A DNA stretch of 64,000 nucleotides from Mesotaenium endlicherianum (taxonomy: Eukaryota; Streptophyta; Zygnematophyceae; Zygnematales; Mesotaeniaceae), in NCBI GenBank assembly GCA_009602735.1, contig WELA01003469.1, forward strand, positions 18,166-82,165, given 5' to 3'. A program made the position numbers and the translations under genes. Below, in pieces: positions 22,301 to 33,900 of this stretch. The notes beneath the pieces were generated by a model, which was not told the DNA's origin, did no database searches, and was given only the letters and a program-made list of their open reading frames with translations. The first letter of the stretch is position 1; every line of letters begins with the position of its first letter.

Positions 22301-24569
22301 AAAGAGACATTAAAGATTGGGTGACCCTTGTATTCCGCTGACATGTTCAGCTTGTAAGCGTTTGACCGACGCGGCTTATCACCGTATATGGACCGACCCA
22401 AACCGGACCAAGCTTTTTCTTAACCACACCAGGAATATATAAGTGTTGGGAATGTAGTTTGACCAGGTCACCTCTAGAAAAAGTCAACTCCCGCCTATGT
22501 TAGTTAGCATATTTTTGTTGGTTTTCCTGTGCTTTAAACAAATTTTGTTGGACTTCTGACAGAGTGTCAGCAAACTCTTGAGTCAATTGACGGGAGATTG
22601 GATTGTCAATCCCTTAGGGTGAGTCATAAACTCCCCGAGCACATTTAAAGGAGACTTAGAGACTCTACCCAAGCTGAGTTTAAAGGGAGTCTTCCCTCTT
22701 GTCGCGTGCACAGAACTGTTGACTGCGAATTGAATTTGAGGCAACAAGCCATCCCATTTATCCTGTTTTTGATTAATAGAGGCTCTTAGCACCTCTTCTA
22801 GAATTCGGTTAGTTCTTTCATTTTGCCTATTTGTCTGAGGGTGGTTTGCTGTACTAAGTAGCTGTTTGACTCCCATCACCCCATTAAAGCTCTCCAGAAC
22901 TTAGAGGTAAATTTTGAGACTTTAACTGAGTTTATATTGGAGGGTAGCCCATGTTGGCATACTACCTGATTGTAGAACCGTCTTGCACTTTTGAGTGCAG
23001 TCACCTTGACAGTTGTGGGGATAAAAATGACCACTTTTTTCAATTTATCCACTACTACCAATATAGAATCATGCCCATTGGCAATTTGTGGTAGTGTTAC
23101 CACCCAATCCATTGGTATTGTTTCCCACCTTTGAGCTGGGATTGGTAGTGGTTGTAGTAGCTCTCCAGGTGGTGCGTGTCTAGACTTATTCTTCTGACAC
23201 TGATCACAAGACTTAACGTAATGTAAGACCTTCCGAGGCAATCCTTCCCAATGATAGTGTTTTGCCATTTTGCCAACTGTTTTGGCCTGCCCCAAATGCC
23301 CACCCAGTAGGCTGTCATGAGCTTGACTCAGGAAAAGAGACCTTAATTCCAAGTTATTAGGAACAAAGATCATTCAGAGTGTGCACTCTTTGGGGATCTA
23401 TATTGCTGAAGGTCTCCTTTATCTGGTTGTCAGGCATGCATAGTGAATCCACTTTAGCAGGGCCCATAACACCTATTAGAGGGCAGCTAGCGATGACTCA
23501 CTACCTTTAGCATCCTCACAGTCAGTAGACTGGATTACTGACTGTTGCTGTCTCTTGATAGGCTGATCCTTTCTCTCAACCTTGGGTAGCTGTGTCCTAG
23601 GCCACTGCTTCCCGTAGTGGCCTTTCTCTTGGCAATGGTAGCAAGTAGAATTTGCTGAGGCTGGTCTCGGCTTAGTCCTACCACCACCTCTTTAAAAGCC
23701 TCTTCAAAAGTATCCACCCCTACCACAAGACTCAATAGCATTGTACACATAAACATCATGCTCCACATCCTGGTCATTCTCAGCCTGGTCTCCTTCAATG
23801 GCATTGTAGGAAGCATGGAGCTCTTTGACGACTTTAGCCACAAGCGTGCTACTTTGACACTTGTAGATGAATTGCTGCTGATTCCAGGCATCAGTATCCT
23901 GGATCAAGTGAGCCCGTTTCTCATAATTTTTTTCAGCAAAATGACTTGAGACCTCAGACTTCAAGCCATACCTGAAGAATGCTACCCTATACTACTCTGG
24001 CAATTCTCGCTTCTTCATCATGTTCTCTTGGAACTTCTGAGCGTACTCAGCGACGGAGGTGGCGTGCCTCATCATTAAGGAGATTATTGCATAGATAGCT
24101 TTCTCCTGCTGATTGATCACATCAAATTTCTCATGCAGCTTCTCAACAAACTCTACCCAAGTAGGGTCATCGAGTTATTGAGCCTTACGTTCTCCTTTCT
24201 AGTAGAGCAACCAGTCTGCTGCACTACCTTTCAGCAAAGCACCGGTGTGCCTGACCTTCTCGTAGTCTTGCATTTTCGGATAGTTGTCCAGCCACTCCTC
24301 AACATCAGCAAGAAATTTGATGAGATAATACTTCTTGTTTCCCTCATGGTCATAGTCCTGAGGGAACTTTGGCTTAGGCTTACTGGGCCCTCTTCCTCCG
24401 CGAGTAGACTGAGAACCCAGTTGGTCTCTGTCACGCACCAGTGCTCTCATGATTCTTTTGTCCTCTTGTTGGGACTCATACATGATGGCCATTTGAGATT
24501 GCATTTGTACAAATAATGCACCAAGATCAATAGGCTGTCTTGGCATCCCAGCCATAGCAACAGCAGCAG
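19400..24569. repeat. Tandem 5,170-bp block, copy 2 (likely contig overlap)
   Basis: Repeats 14229-19398, apparently base for base. It holds a second copy of the retroelement fragment (19400-21546), the palindrome-rich segment (21547-22182) and most of the minus-strand chromovirus (from 22183). Features inside it should not be counted twice. Confidence 0.9.
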
Positions 24570-25730
24570 CAGCAGCATTATCTCGCAAAGCAGCAGCTTC
24601 GGCACTTCCCCTTTCTGCTGCATTTGCAATGCCCTCAGCGTCCATTTATCTATGGATCCTATCCATCGGCACAGTAGTATTGACAGTAGCAGGAGGTGGA
24701 TTAAGGCGATTGGCCCTGGCTGCCATGAGTTCTTCCACCGTCAGCTCGTCTGCCAGGCGCCTTATCTCCATCTCCCTATCCTCCCCTGCTTTAGCTAATC
24801 TTTCTTCTTCAGCTTGCTGGGTTGCTACCGCAGCAATGGCTGCCGCCTCTTCGGCAGCTTCTCTGCCTGCGGTATTTTCCAAAGCTTATAGGTAAGTGGG
24901 AGGTCCAAAGGATCGGCTCTTTGCCTGACCTTCCACAGTATCATTGTTTTTGTTCTCCATACTTTGAGAGCGGCTAGTTTGAGACTTGGTCTCAGCTACC
25001 ATGCAGAAAACTATGATAAGACCTCCGACACCACTAAAATGAATCGACTTACCAATAAGCAAACAACAACTAATAAAAGATCTTTCTATCAACAATTAAT
25101 CTTTATGGTATATTCTGGTTAAGACCACACAACTAGTGTAAGCAATACTCATAAGTCATATGCAAGTAAACGAACATCAATCATGCAATCCGTAAACTCA
25201 TACATAAGCAAGGCTAGAAGACAGTTTGCATCAATGGCTTCTCGCATTGGATTCAAATCCCTCTCAGTAAGCAATACAAGAAAGTTGGCCTCGTTTTCGA
25301 ATGTCGAACTCGAGAGCATGCCCTAACCTGTGTACATGGAATGAGTTTACTGTTCAACGGCAAGTGCGATGGCACAGCCTATTCGAAGGTAACCACATCG
25401 GTAGGACCTCGGCTAACCAAATGCAAAGCCATCTCCCATCATTCCAAATTGCCATCCATCCGAGGGTGTCCTCTGGCCATTCATTGAGCATATCACACTT
25501 AGATGCATATCTAGGCAGTCACTGATACCGAGTACAGCAGTCAGCTCCCTGTCAAAGAATGTGTCAGCAAGCTGACCTATGTTGACTTCAGCCTGCTGCT
25601 CTCGACTGAGTCATTATACTGAATATTAGTACAAGTCCGGCAGACTTAATATTAACTAGTACAGTAAATTGAACTGAATGAATTATTGTAATCAAATAAA
25701 CATTATATCTAGCAATACTGATTCATTACA
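22183..25730 (-). mobile_element. Minus-strand chromovirus copy with 5' LTR
   Basis: In its own orientation it begins with the 5' LTR A (25730 down to 25035), then a primer-binding site (TGGTGTCGGAGG, reverse of 25022-25033) related to plant initiator tRNA-Met. Gag follows ([30 protein letters not shown]; core LADVEEWLDNYPKMQDYEK), then an integrase region ([44 protein letters not shown]) and linker. I recognise no protease, reverse transcriptase or RNase H in it. It ends at 22183 against the palindrome-rich segment without a 3' LTR. Broken, with many interruptions; old. Confidence 0.85.
25035..25730 (-). repeat. LTR A, 5' LTR of the minus-strand element
   Basis: Bounded by TAAAATGAATCGACTTACC at 25035 and GATTCATTACA ending at 25730. 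Internal blocks match the other LTR A copies (TCGAACTCGAGAGCATG, TGTACATGGAATGAG, CTGTTCAACGGCAAG). The flank at 25731 (CCACT) belongs to the neighbouring BED-finger fragment. Confidence 0.85.
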
Positions 25731-26161
25731 CCACTCTCCTTCATTTCTTTCTCCAAGGGCCAAAGCCTCCATAGTACGCTCATGATGTGTACGCTTTTGC
25801 AAAAGCTTATGTGAGCGAGAGGGACCTTGTAATACCTAGACCTATCATTATCATGGCAAACTGCAGCAAAAATTGCTTGCACGCTCGCATGAACTTTTGG
25901 ACATCCCGCTATTCCTTGCCACTGAACACGTCGTAAGTGATACTCAATCCTGTATGCACCACCAAGATTCTTATGTCTACAATGCTTACAGTCATTACCT
26001 GCTGCTCCATGGTAGTCAACCTTCTCTACCTTATCGACATGCTCATGCTCTGAAGGCTGTACATCATTGACCTTACGCTTGCCTTTGTTTGCAGAAGTGA
26101 GCCGAGAAAAGCTACAAGGAGTGGCAAGCTGAACGTCAGCATCTTCATCAAAATTTGCTTG
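25731..26161 (-). CDS. BED zinc-finger fragment (hAT transposase-like), partial
   Basis: The minus-strand frame contains a BED-type zinc finger: DCKHC, then GGAYRIEYHLRR and GCPKVHASV (about 25890-26000). This matches the plant BED pattern CxxC...GG..R...HL.....C..V. In plants such fingers are typical of the N-terminus of hAT-family transposases and their domesticated relatives, where they bind DNA. A basic stretch (NKGKRK) just upstream could be a nuclear localisation signal. The start is unclear: upstream residues in the frame look like non-coding sequence or an intron, and no ATG in frame is well placed. The frame stops being protein-like at 25730, where the minus-strand LTR A begins, so the rest of the gene has been displaced or lost there. 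I see no catalytic RNase-H-like or C-terminal dimerisation region in the window. It is either a decayed hAT transposon or an exon of a domesticated gene. Confidence 0.6.
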
Positions 26162-27230
26162 GGGAGAGATATGTATTTGCCATAAGAGCTTGTAAATAAG
26201 CAAGCAAGGGAATGTAGAATAGTAGGAGTGTGTGGAAGAGTAGCAGATATATACAGGGGTAGAAATTACGGCGACATGCACCTTGGTTCACATTGCTTAC
26301 CAAATTGAAGCGACAAAAGTGGGCGAAGGGCATCCTACCAATTGCTCTGCATACTGCCTCAGTGGAAATTGTTGATTGGGCAAGCAGAAGATAAGGCAGT
26401 TAGATACGTATATCAATGGTCCGACAACAACAACGCAGAACACGAGCACACACTAACAATGAGCAGCGAGCGGAAAAGCAAACAATTTTGCAGGAAGATG
26501 GGAGACGATTTCCCCCTCTCTTCTTTAATTTTTGGGTGTTCAAACATAATTAGGGTCGGCTGGGATAAGGCCTGCTGTGACGGAAACAAGATTGGTCGTC
26601 ATCTCCTAAGTTGCCACAATTCATAACCGTCAATGGCCATGCGTGTAGGCTTTCGAGTCAGCAATTATGGGCCTAGTTATGGGATTCGCGCTTATTGGTC
26701 CGTGAGTGACGTGAAACACCATGTATTTCGCCTTATTTTCAAAATACACAAAATACGCGTCTCGACGAGGTAAAAATGAATCTTTGGCAATTTGAAAATG
26801 CAACAATGAATTTCTTACTTTCTCCACCTTCATATCATAGCAAGTTGAGTCCTCTACCATTTGCGACCAATTGTGCTCGAAGTTTCTAAGCAATCTGAAA
26901 ATTATAAGCCCTGCCAATTTTTCGAGCATCTTGAAAAACGTAATACACACGTAATTTCACAATATGTATTTATTTTACGTATTCTCCAAATACGTATACC
27001 ATATCTAGGATCATGGGATCTATCGTGAATGTTTTAAGAGCACAATCAAACATGTTAGATTTGCACGATGTCGCACGCTTTAAAAACGTTTCCAATTTGC
27101 ACCACCCACAGGCGCGTATTTTGCCAAATTTCGCCGTATTATCTCGTGAACCACGTACCGTACGGATGGTCGGTACGTCCATACATATGAGCCGTATCCG
27201 TATTTTGTAATTTGGTCAGGGAGAGAGACC
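26162..27230. other. No gene recognised
   Basis: AT-rich sequence. One minus-strand frame (26630-26950, 106 codons) and others are shorter and carry no motif I recognise. The right end (26950-27230) is rich in ACGTA/TACGT words. Confidence 0.4.
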
Positions 27231-27720
27231 TGGCTCAGTGGGAGGAGCCTAGGGGGATTGGTGGGGGCCAGGGTACCAGGGGGAGGAATCGGGTTGTCTC
27301 AGAAGGTAAAGTGGGAGGAGGGGAACGCCAGGGGGAGTGTCCGGGAGAGTGCTAGGAAGAGGCACAGGAGGAGCGCGAGGAGTGTCGGGCATAGGCACCT
27401 CTGGAAGGTGGGGGTAGGTGAAAGGTCAAACCCCAGGGAGTGCAGGGGGTTCTTCTACAAGGGGATTTGACGAGGAAGTATATGTAGCGGGCTCTGCAAG
27501 ACCCTTGGGCAAGGGCAACTTCACAGGGCTAGGGGATGGGACCTCAGAGGGAGCACCGGTGTGGGGTTGATCTCAGGAACAAGGCAAGCAGAGAAAGAGA
27601 GAGGGCAACGGAGAGGAAAGGGGGGAAGGAGGGAGGGAGACAAAGAAAGAGAGAGAGGGAGTCACAAGGACCGCGTGCCCGTCAACAAGGACATACTAAT
27701 TCAACGTTGGTGATGTGCAC
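27231..27720. repeat. Purine-rich low-complexity tract
   Basis: Strong G+A bias on the top strand (GGGAGGAGG, GAGAGAAAGAGAGAGG words). Frames of 62-70 codons here are Gly/Arg/Glu-rich compositional artefacts. Confidence 0.6.
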
Positions 27721-28583
27721 GTAGGGGCCTGAACGCACCTGCGCTGCCTGCCCCTGCCGTTGCTGCCATTTCCGCCGCTGCTGGCGCTGCTCGCCCAGTA
27801 ATCCCTCCTTCATACCACATCACATAAAACCAGGTGGTAGCACCACACAGGCCACGCCTCAATCAACCTCAACCTCTCATTAGGGACGGCATCCGCTCTA
27901 CACAGCTAATGGCACAGCCATGACCGGCAAAGGCGACATGGACTACTGAACGTATGTATGTGCCTGACAGCAAGCTGCCAATTGTCAGGCGCTCGGCCAA
28001 GCGCTCTACCACGTGTCATCGCCTGCACGCGCGGATGCGCGGGCTGCCGACGTGCAGTGGCGGTTGCGCGCGAGCGTGGCCAAGGGGGCTAGAAAGATTA
28101 ACGCCGCACGCGCGCTGTGGGCTGTCACGTATGCTTCAGCTGATGCCACAGCACAAAAGGACCTGCGGCAAAGGACCCCTCGGGAGACAAACGCTCGAGA
28201 AGCTTGATTGTGAAGCATTTCACACGAGGCTAACACAAGACACACAGCCAATCCTGTGAGCGATTCACACTACTTGCGAACGGCCATCTTGCGAAAAAAT
28301 TTCATCGCGTTCCAAGTTGCATGCTCGTCCTCGTTGCGTTTCATACAAGTGAGGATGGTAAGGAGCCCCACTGTCTCTGATGCATGTTGTCGAAGGAACT
28401 TCAAGAAAGCTCAGTAGCAAACGTCCTGTGATTATACAAATGAAGCTGTGACGGGAAGCACCGCAACGATGACTCTGAACTGAGTTCATTGATTCTGGAC
28501 TTTTCGTTTTTCCAGCGGCATCTTGCACATACCAAATTTGCGCCATGGCTGCGAAGACCGACGCATGACGTTACTTGGCAGGT
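27721..28583. other. Upstream region of the MDC1-like gene
   Basis: GC-rich, without a convincing CDS; open frames on both strands overlap and look random. A CAG lies two bases before the proposed ATG (TTGGCAGGTATGG, 28575-28587), so a leader intron ending there is possible. No clear TATA box. Confidence 0.4.
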
Positions 28584-30914
28584 ATGGAAGGCGATACGCA
28601 GATATTGCATGAAATTGACGATATAAGAGGGACAACCCTGGCTGTCAACGGGCAGCTTGTGCATTGCGCTCTTTCTGTGCCTGTGGGTGATACTCAACTG
28701 TTCGACGGAGACACGGCAATAAGACGCGGGTCAGCTGACCATGTGCCTCAAAATTACGGCGAGAAAAGACGGCTAGAATTCGGGGCGACAGTGAGGGCCG
28801 ACAAGAGGGACGGCCTCTCGCGTTCGTGCTCGGTGGCCTCTGACGCGTCCACGCAAGGCGACGAGCTGGAGACGGAGATACAGATGCACTGCGGCGCAGA
28901 TGAAGAAGGGGCTAACGAAGTAGAACAGGAGAGTGGAGCTGCAGCGGACAAGTGTCCCCGGCACGAGCTCCCATGCGGCGGGGGCGGCCCCAGCGAGCAA
29001 GTCAGCCAGCCGTACAGCCGGCCCTCCCAAAAGGGCAGGAGGGTGGTGGCGTCTCAGCGCTGGGGCCTGAGCTCGAAGGAGAAGGCCTCAAGCGCGGCCG
29101 CTGTCACAGGGGTAGCGAGCCCTGTGCAGAGGCGTCTGAGTCTGGTTCTGCAGGAGACTCAGCTCACGCCACCTGGCAGCCCTCAGGGTAGGGGAAGCCC
29201 GGCGCTGACGGCGGCAGCGTGCGCGCCGCCCACCGCAACGCCTGGGCGGTCGCCAGCAGGCCTTGTGCTTGTCATGGACGAGGTGGGGGAGGGGGAGGAG
29301 GAGGAGAGGGAGGAGGAGGAGGAGGAAGGGGAGGCGGTGATGCAAATGCCACTAATGAGAGGAGAGGCCCATAGGTCAGCCATGGAGGAGGGCAGCCGGC
29401 CTCCAGGACTCAGCGTGGCACGTGCGCTGCAAGCGCCGCCAATGCAGCTGCTCCACCCAGTGGCTGACACGTGTCCCGCTGGGGTGCCCGAAGCCTGTCT
29501 CCTAGCGATGCCCGACACCTGTCCGCTGGGGATGCCTGACACGTGCGACGCCTCCACCCAGGACAGGGAGAGGTGGTGGCGCCCCTGGTGCCCGCCTCCT
29601 CGACCCGCAGAGGAGGCCCAGCTGGCGCACACGCACAGCGCCACCCGCATCCGCATCCCCGGGGTTGCAGGCGGCCACTTGAGGGCTCCTGCATTATTGC
29701 CTGCCGTAGAGGGAGGGGAGGGCCTTTCTTTGGAGAGCGCACCGTCAGCGGCTACAGGGACAGGTGGCAAAGGAGAGGGCACTTGCAGCAGTGCAGGGCA
29801 GTCAGCCATGGGTGTGGGCACGGGTATGGCTATGGCTGCCAGCACAGGGACGGCTGCGACGGCCGAGACGGAGGAGTACTTTTTCCCGGTACCGTCTTCT
29901 ATCAGGCAGGAGGTGGAGGAGGGTGCAGCTCTGGCGGAGGCTGAGGTGGTGCTGCTGGGGCGTCGCCACTTGGCAGTGGGAGGAGCCGGATGGAGTCGCA
30001 GGGGTGCAGGTGAGTGGGGGAGAGAGTGTCATCATCTGTATGTCCCTCCCTTTCCGTGCTTTCCAGGGATGACATCACCTGATCATACTACTCTTCTCCC
30101 CAGCACGCAGTGCGGCATGGTGTGGGGCCGCGCGTGTGTATGCAGCGCGCAGAAGCGGCGGGTCACTGTTAGCCGTCATTGTTGCAGGTCCCCTCAGACA
30201 CGTCAATGGTAGTGACAAAACAGAACTCAATCTCTGAATGCACGGCCAAAAACTGCCGGTTCTTTTCCCTGCAACTGGAACAGCGGTGAGCTTGCTTGCT
30301 TGCTGGCGGAACGAGAGAGACGGATGGGACACCCTTGTTGTCCTGGTCGCTGCCTGCCTGCCTGCCTACTCGCCCGGTACTGCCTGTGCTGGACGGGAGT
30401 GCCCTCCGTTGCTCTGTCGCTGCTATGAGGGGGATCGGGCCTCACAGCCACTACCTCCACTACTACTTGCCTGGCTGCAGCTGCTGCGGGGTCGCAGACA
30501 GCGGAGACGGGAACAGCAGCAGCAGCAGCAGCGTATTCCGGCGGAGGAGAGGGTGGCGGAGCCACCGCCGCTGCTTGGAGCGGCTCTGAGGTGGCACCTG
30601 CAGGGCACGGGCACCACAAGGGGGGGGATGGGGCTGCTGAGTGTTGGGGACGGGAGACGCTGGGAGAGAGCAGGTCTGCCGGAGAGAGCGCATCGCTGGC
30701 GCCGCAGCCTGCCTGCGCTTTGTCCCCAGGTCCTGCTGCCGCCGACTGTGAGCCAAGTGGCGACCCTATAGCAGCAGCAGAAGTGAAGGGCCAGAAAAGG
30801 GCGGGGGCGGCGGAGGACGGGGCACAGGAGGCTGCTGCTGCCTCTGCTGATGCTGCTGCTCCTCCTCCTGCTGCTGCTGCTGCCGCTGCTCTTCCAGTGC
30901 TCCAGCTCGTGGGC

Positions 30915-30956
<42 letters not shown>

Positions 30957-33900
30957 GAGGAGGAGGAGGAGGAGGCGGCACCAGGGCTGCGTGAGCTGGG
31001 TGGGGCAGGAGGAGCCGGGGCAAGCAATCAGCCAGGTGGCACTGTGAGAGTGGACGCAGGCTCAGCAGACACATGTTCCAAGGGCGGGGACGAAGGACAG
31101 GTGGCAGGCGGAGGGGGGCGCAGAGCGTCCCTTGGGGGTCTTGGAGGGCTAGGGGCGTACTACGCGCTCAAGCGGGGCCGCGGCAGCACAAGGAGCCCCC
31201 AGCTGCAGCAGCTGCGCCATCAGCAGCAGCAGGTACAGGCGCAGACGCCGCAGCAGGCAGAGGCCAATGAGGGTGCACCCGCGGATCAGGAGCAGGAGGA
31301 GCAGGGCGGCAAAGCATACCTGGAGGAGGAGGCAGCAGCAGTGGCATCGGCAACAAGGAGAAGCCTGAGCATGACCAAGGGCGCCGCATTGGCTGCGCAC
31401 GGGGGGCCAGGCACGGAGGAGGAGAAGGAGGAGGAGCACGGGGGGTGCACGGCCTCCCGGGGTGCCCAGCGGGCTCCTCTGCCTCCTGCTTTCCCAACGG
31501 GTGCTGAGGCCGAGATTGGGGCAGGGGCAGGGGCAGGAGCAAAGGAAAGCTCGCCTGAGGGCGCCGCGGGGGACTCGCGACCTCCAGGTGGCACATCTGG
31601 AGATGATACCCCCCTGTGGGTGAGCGACCAGCACCATAGCCGCCTCCTCCTCCTGCAGCGCGCCTCTTCCCCTGCAGAGCCGATCGGGCCCATTGACACT
31701 CAGGAGGAGGGGAGGCACCAGGGTGGTGGTGCTCTGCGGGCTGAGGAGCAGCAAGGGGAGGGTGGCACGCCTCCAGCAGCAGCAGAAGCGGTAGCAGCCC
31801 TCCGGAATGGTGGGGGGGTGGTAGCGCCAGCGGGCCTGGGGGGCTACGGCGAGCCGGCCAGCGAGCCGGGCGAGGAGACGCAGGCGGACGCGCTGGATGT
31901 CATCGGCCAGCTGCTGCTCTCCGAGCTGGGCGGCGGCGGCGGCGGCGCTGACGGCGACGACGGCGCCATGCCCAGCAGCCCCGCGCGCGCGCCCCTGCCC
32001 CTCTTCTTTGGGGGGCACCCTCCTCCTCCTCCTCCTCATCCTTTGGTTTCTGCCAGGCCAGCTGCAGCAGCAGTAGCAGCAGCACGCAGGCAAGAGGAGG
32101 AGAGGGGAGGCAGTGGCGGGGGTGGTGGCGATGGCGGCTCTCCGCCGGCCACGGAGGAGCTGTGCCCCGCTGCCATGAAGGCCCCGCAGCAGCAACAGCC
32201 GGAGTCAGTCTCTCCAGCACCTCTCGGGGGGGCGGAAGCTGGCGAGAGAAGGAAGCGTGGGGGTGACTCCAGCAGCCTCAGCCTGAGCCCGAGCCTGCCG
32301 CCCGGCAGCAGCAGCCGCCGCCCCGTGCCCTTCCGGCCCCTCACTGCGCCAAAGCTGCAAGCGGCTGGACAGGAGCAGCCCGCAGGAGGACACATGTTGT
32401 CGCCAGGGGGTGGCTACCAGGGCGCGGGGGCTCTGGGCTTTGGGCGGGCGGCAGACAAAGCCAAGGGCTTGCTGTCCGGCATCCTGAAGCAGAAGCACGT
32501 CAAATCTCCCCCTGTAGCCTGCATCTTTGACTGGGTCAACACTCAAGACGATGCGCCGGAAGTCAGCCCTCATTGCCACCCGCCCCCTCCCCCTGCTGCG
32601 CCTGCGCCTGCGCCTGCGGGTGCGGGTGCGGCTGCAGGTGCAGGTGCAGGTGCAGGTGCGGGTGCGAGTTTTGCAAAAGTCTTGACGTATGCCCGGAGGC
32701 CGCAGAAGGAGGGGCCCTCTGATGAGGTCTCGCCAGGCGGGCAGGAAGGGGAAGGCACCAGCGGGGTGCTGCCACCTGGGACAGAGCGGACAAGCAGCCC
32801 AGGCGCAAGGCTGAAGCCTGCAGGAGCTGCTGGGGAAGCGGAAGTGTACGACTGGATCGACAGCCAGGCAACCCCAGGCGCCAGTAAGCACGCACCACCT
32901 GCGCACCCCGTTGGAGAAAGGGACACCAGGCGTGGCTCCGCAGCAGGAGGTGCCCGGGGCAGGGAAAGGGGCAGGGGCAGGGGCAGGGGCAGAGGCAGAT
33001 CTGCTGGTGCTGGTGCTGCGGGTGTCAGAGTGCGACCGGCACCGCACCCGCTAGGCGTCACTAAGGCTCCTCGTGGCGGCAACAAACAAGGACGAGGAGG
33101 AGGAGGCAGCAGGGCTCGAGGTGCTGGCCCTGCCGAAGCTCCTCCTGCTCCTCCTCCTCCTCCTCCTCCTGTGTCCAGAAGAGCTTCTTTTGGTGGGCTC
33201 CCTTTTGAAGGCCGGGGCGAAAGCGCTGCGGAAGAGCAGCTTTTCCCCCTTCCAGGAGCAGGCAGAGGAGCAGCAGGAACGGCAGAAGGGCCTGGGGATG
33301 GGCAAGCAAGGCCTGCTGCTGCTGCTGCTGCTGCTAGTAGAGCCCAGAAAATAAAGAAGCTCCCTGTCGTCAATCTGGGAGCCCCAGTGGAGCTGCTGCT
33401 GCCGCCCGAGGGAAGGCGTGTGAGCAGTGGGGGCGGGAGTGCGCCAGGTGCCACTCCTCCAGCAGTAGCTGTGAGCGTGAAGAAGAAGCTGCCAGGTGGC
33501 AGCGAGGAGCGGGACAATGCAGGTGGCACGCTCAGAAAAGCCCCCAAAGCTGCAGGGCATGGGGGCATAGGTGCTCCCTCCCCTGCAGTGGCAGCTGCAG
33601 TGACAGGGGCAGACGCGGCGCATTTCAGAAGGTCTCCCTCTTCCTCTTCTCGGCATGCTCCCTCGCATGTGCCTTCTCCTCATCCTCCCGCTCCTGCCCC
33701 TGCTGCCCCTGCTGCGCCTGCGCTGCTGCCGGGCCGGCATCCTCCTGCAGCAAGGAGGACGGGGCAGATCTCTGCTGCGGCTGCGGCTGCGGCTGCGGCT
33801 GTTGTTAGCAGAGATCAGTCCAGAGGGGAGAAGGTGGCAGCACCGAGCACCCCCCACAGAGGGCAGGCCAAGCCTGCTGTTGCTGCTGCAAGAGAGGTGG

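Noticed and set aside
26630-26950. 106-codon minus-strand frame
   Set aside because: Composition is ordinary but no homologue, motif or neighbouring exon supports it; it may be chance in AT-rich DNA.
27258-27724. Gly/Arg/Glu-rich open frames of 62-70 codons
   Set aside because: Purine-rich low-complexity sequence; no motif and no splice or start context.
27978-28014. tRNA-like string on the minus strand (GTGGTAGAGCGCTTGG)
   Set aside because: It resembles a D-arm/anticodon-stem piece, but no acceptor stem, no T-arm GGTTCGA and no paired cloverleaf could be found around it.
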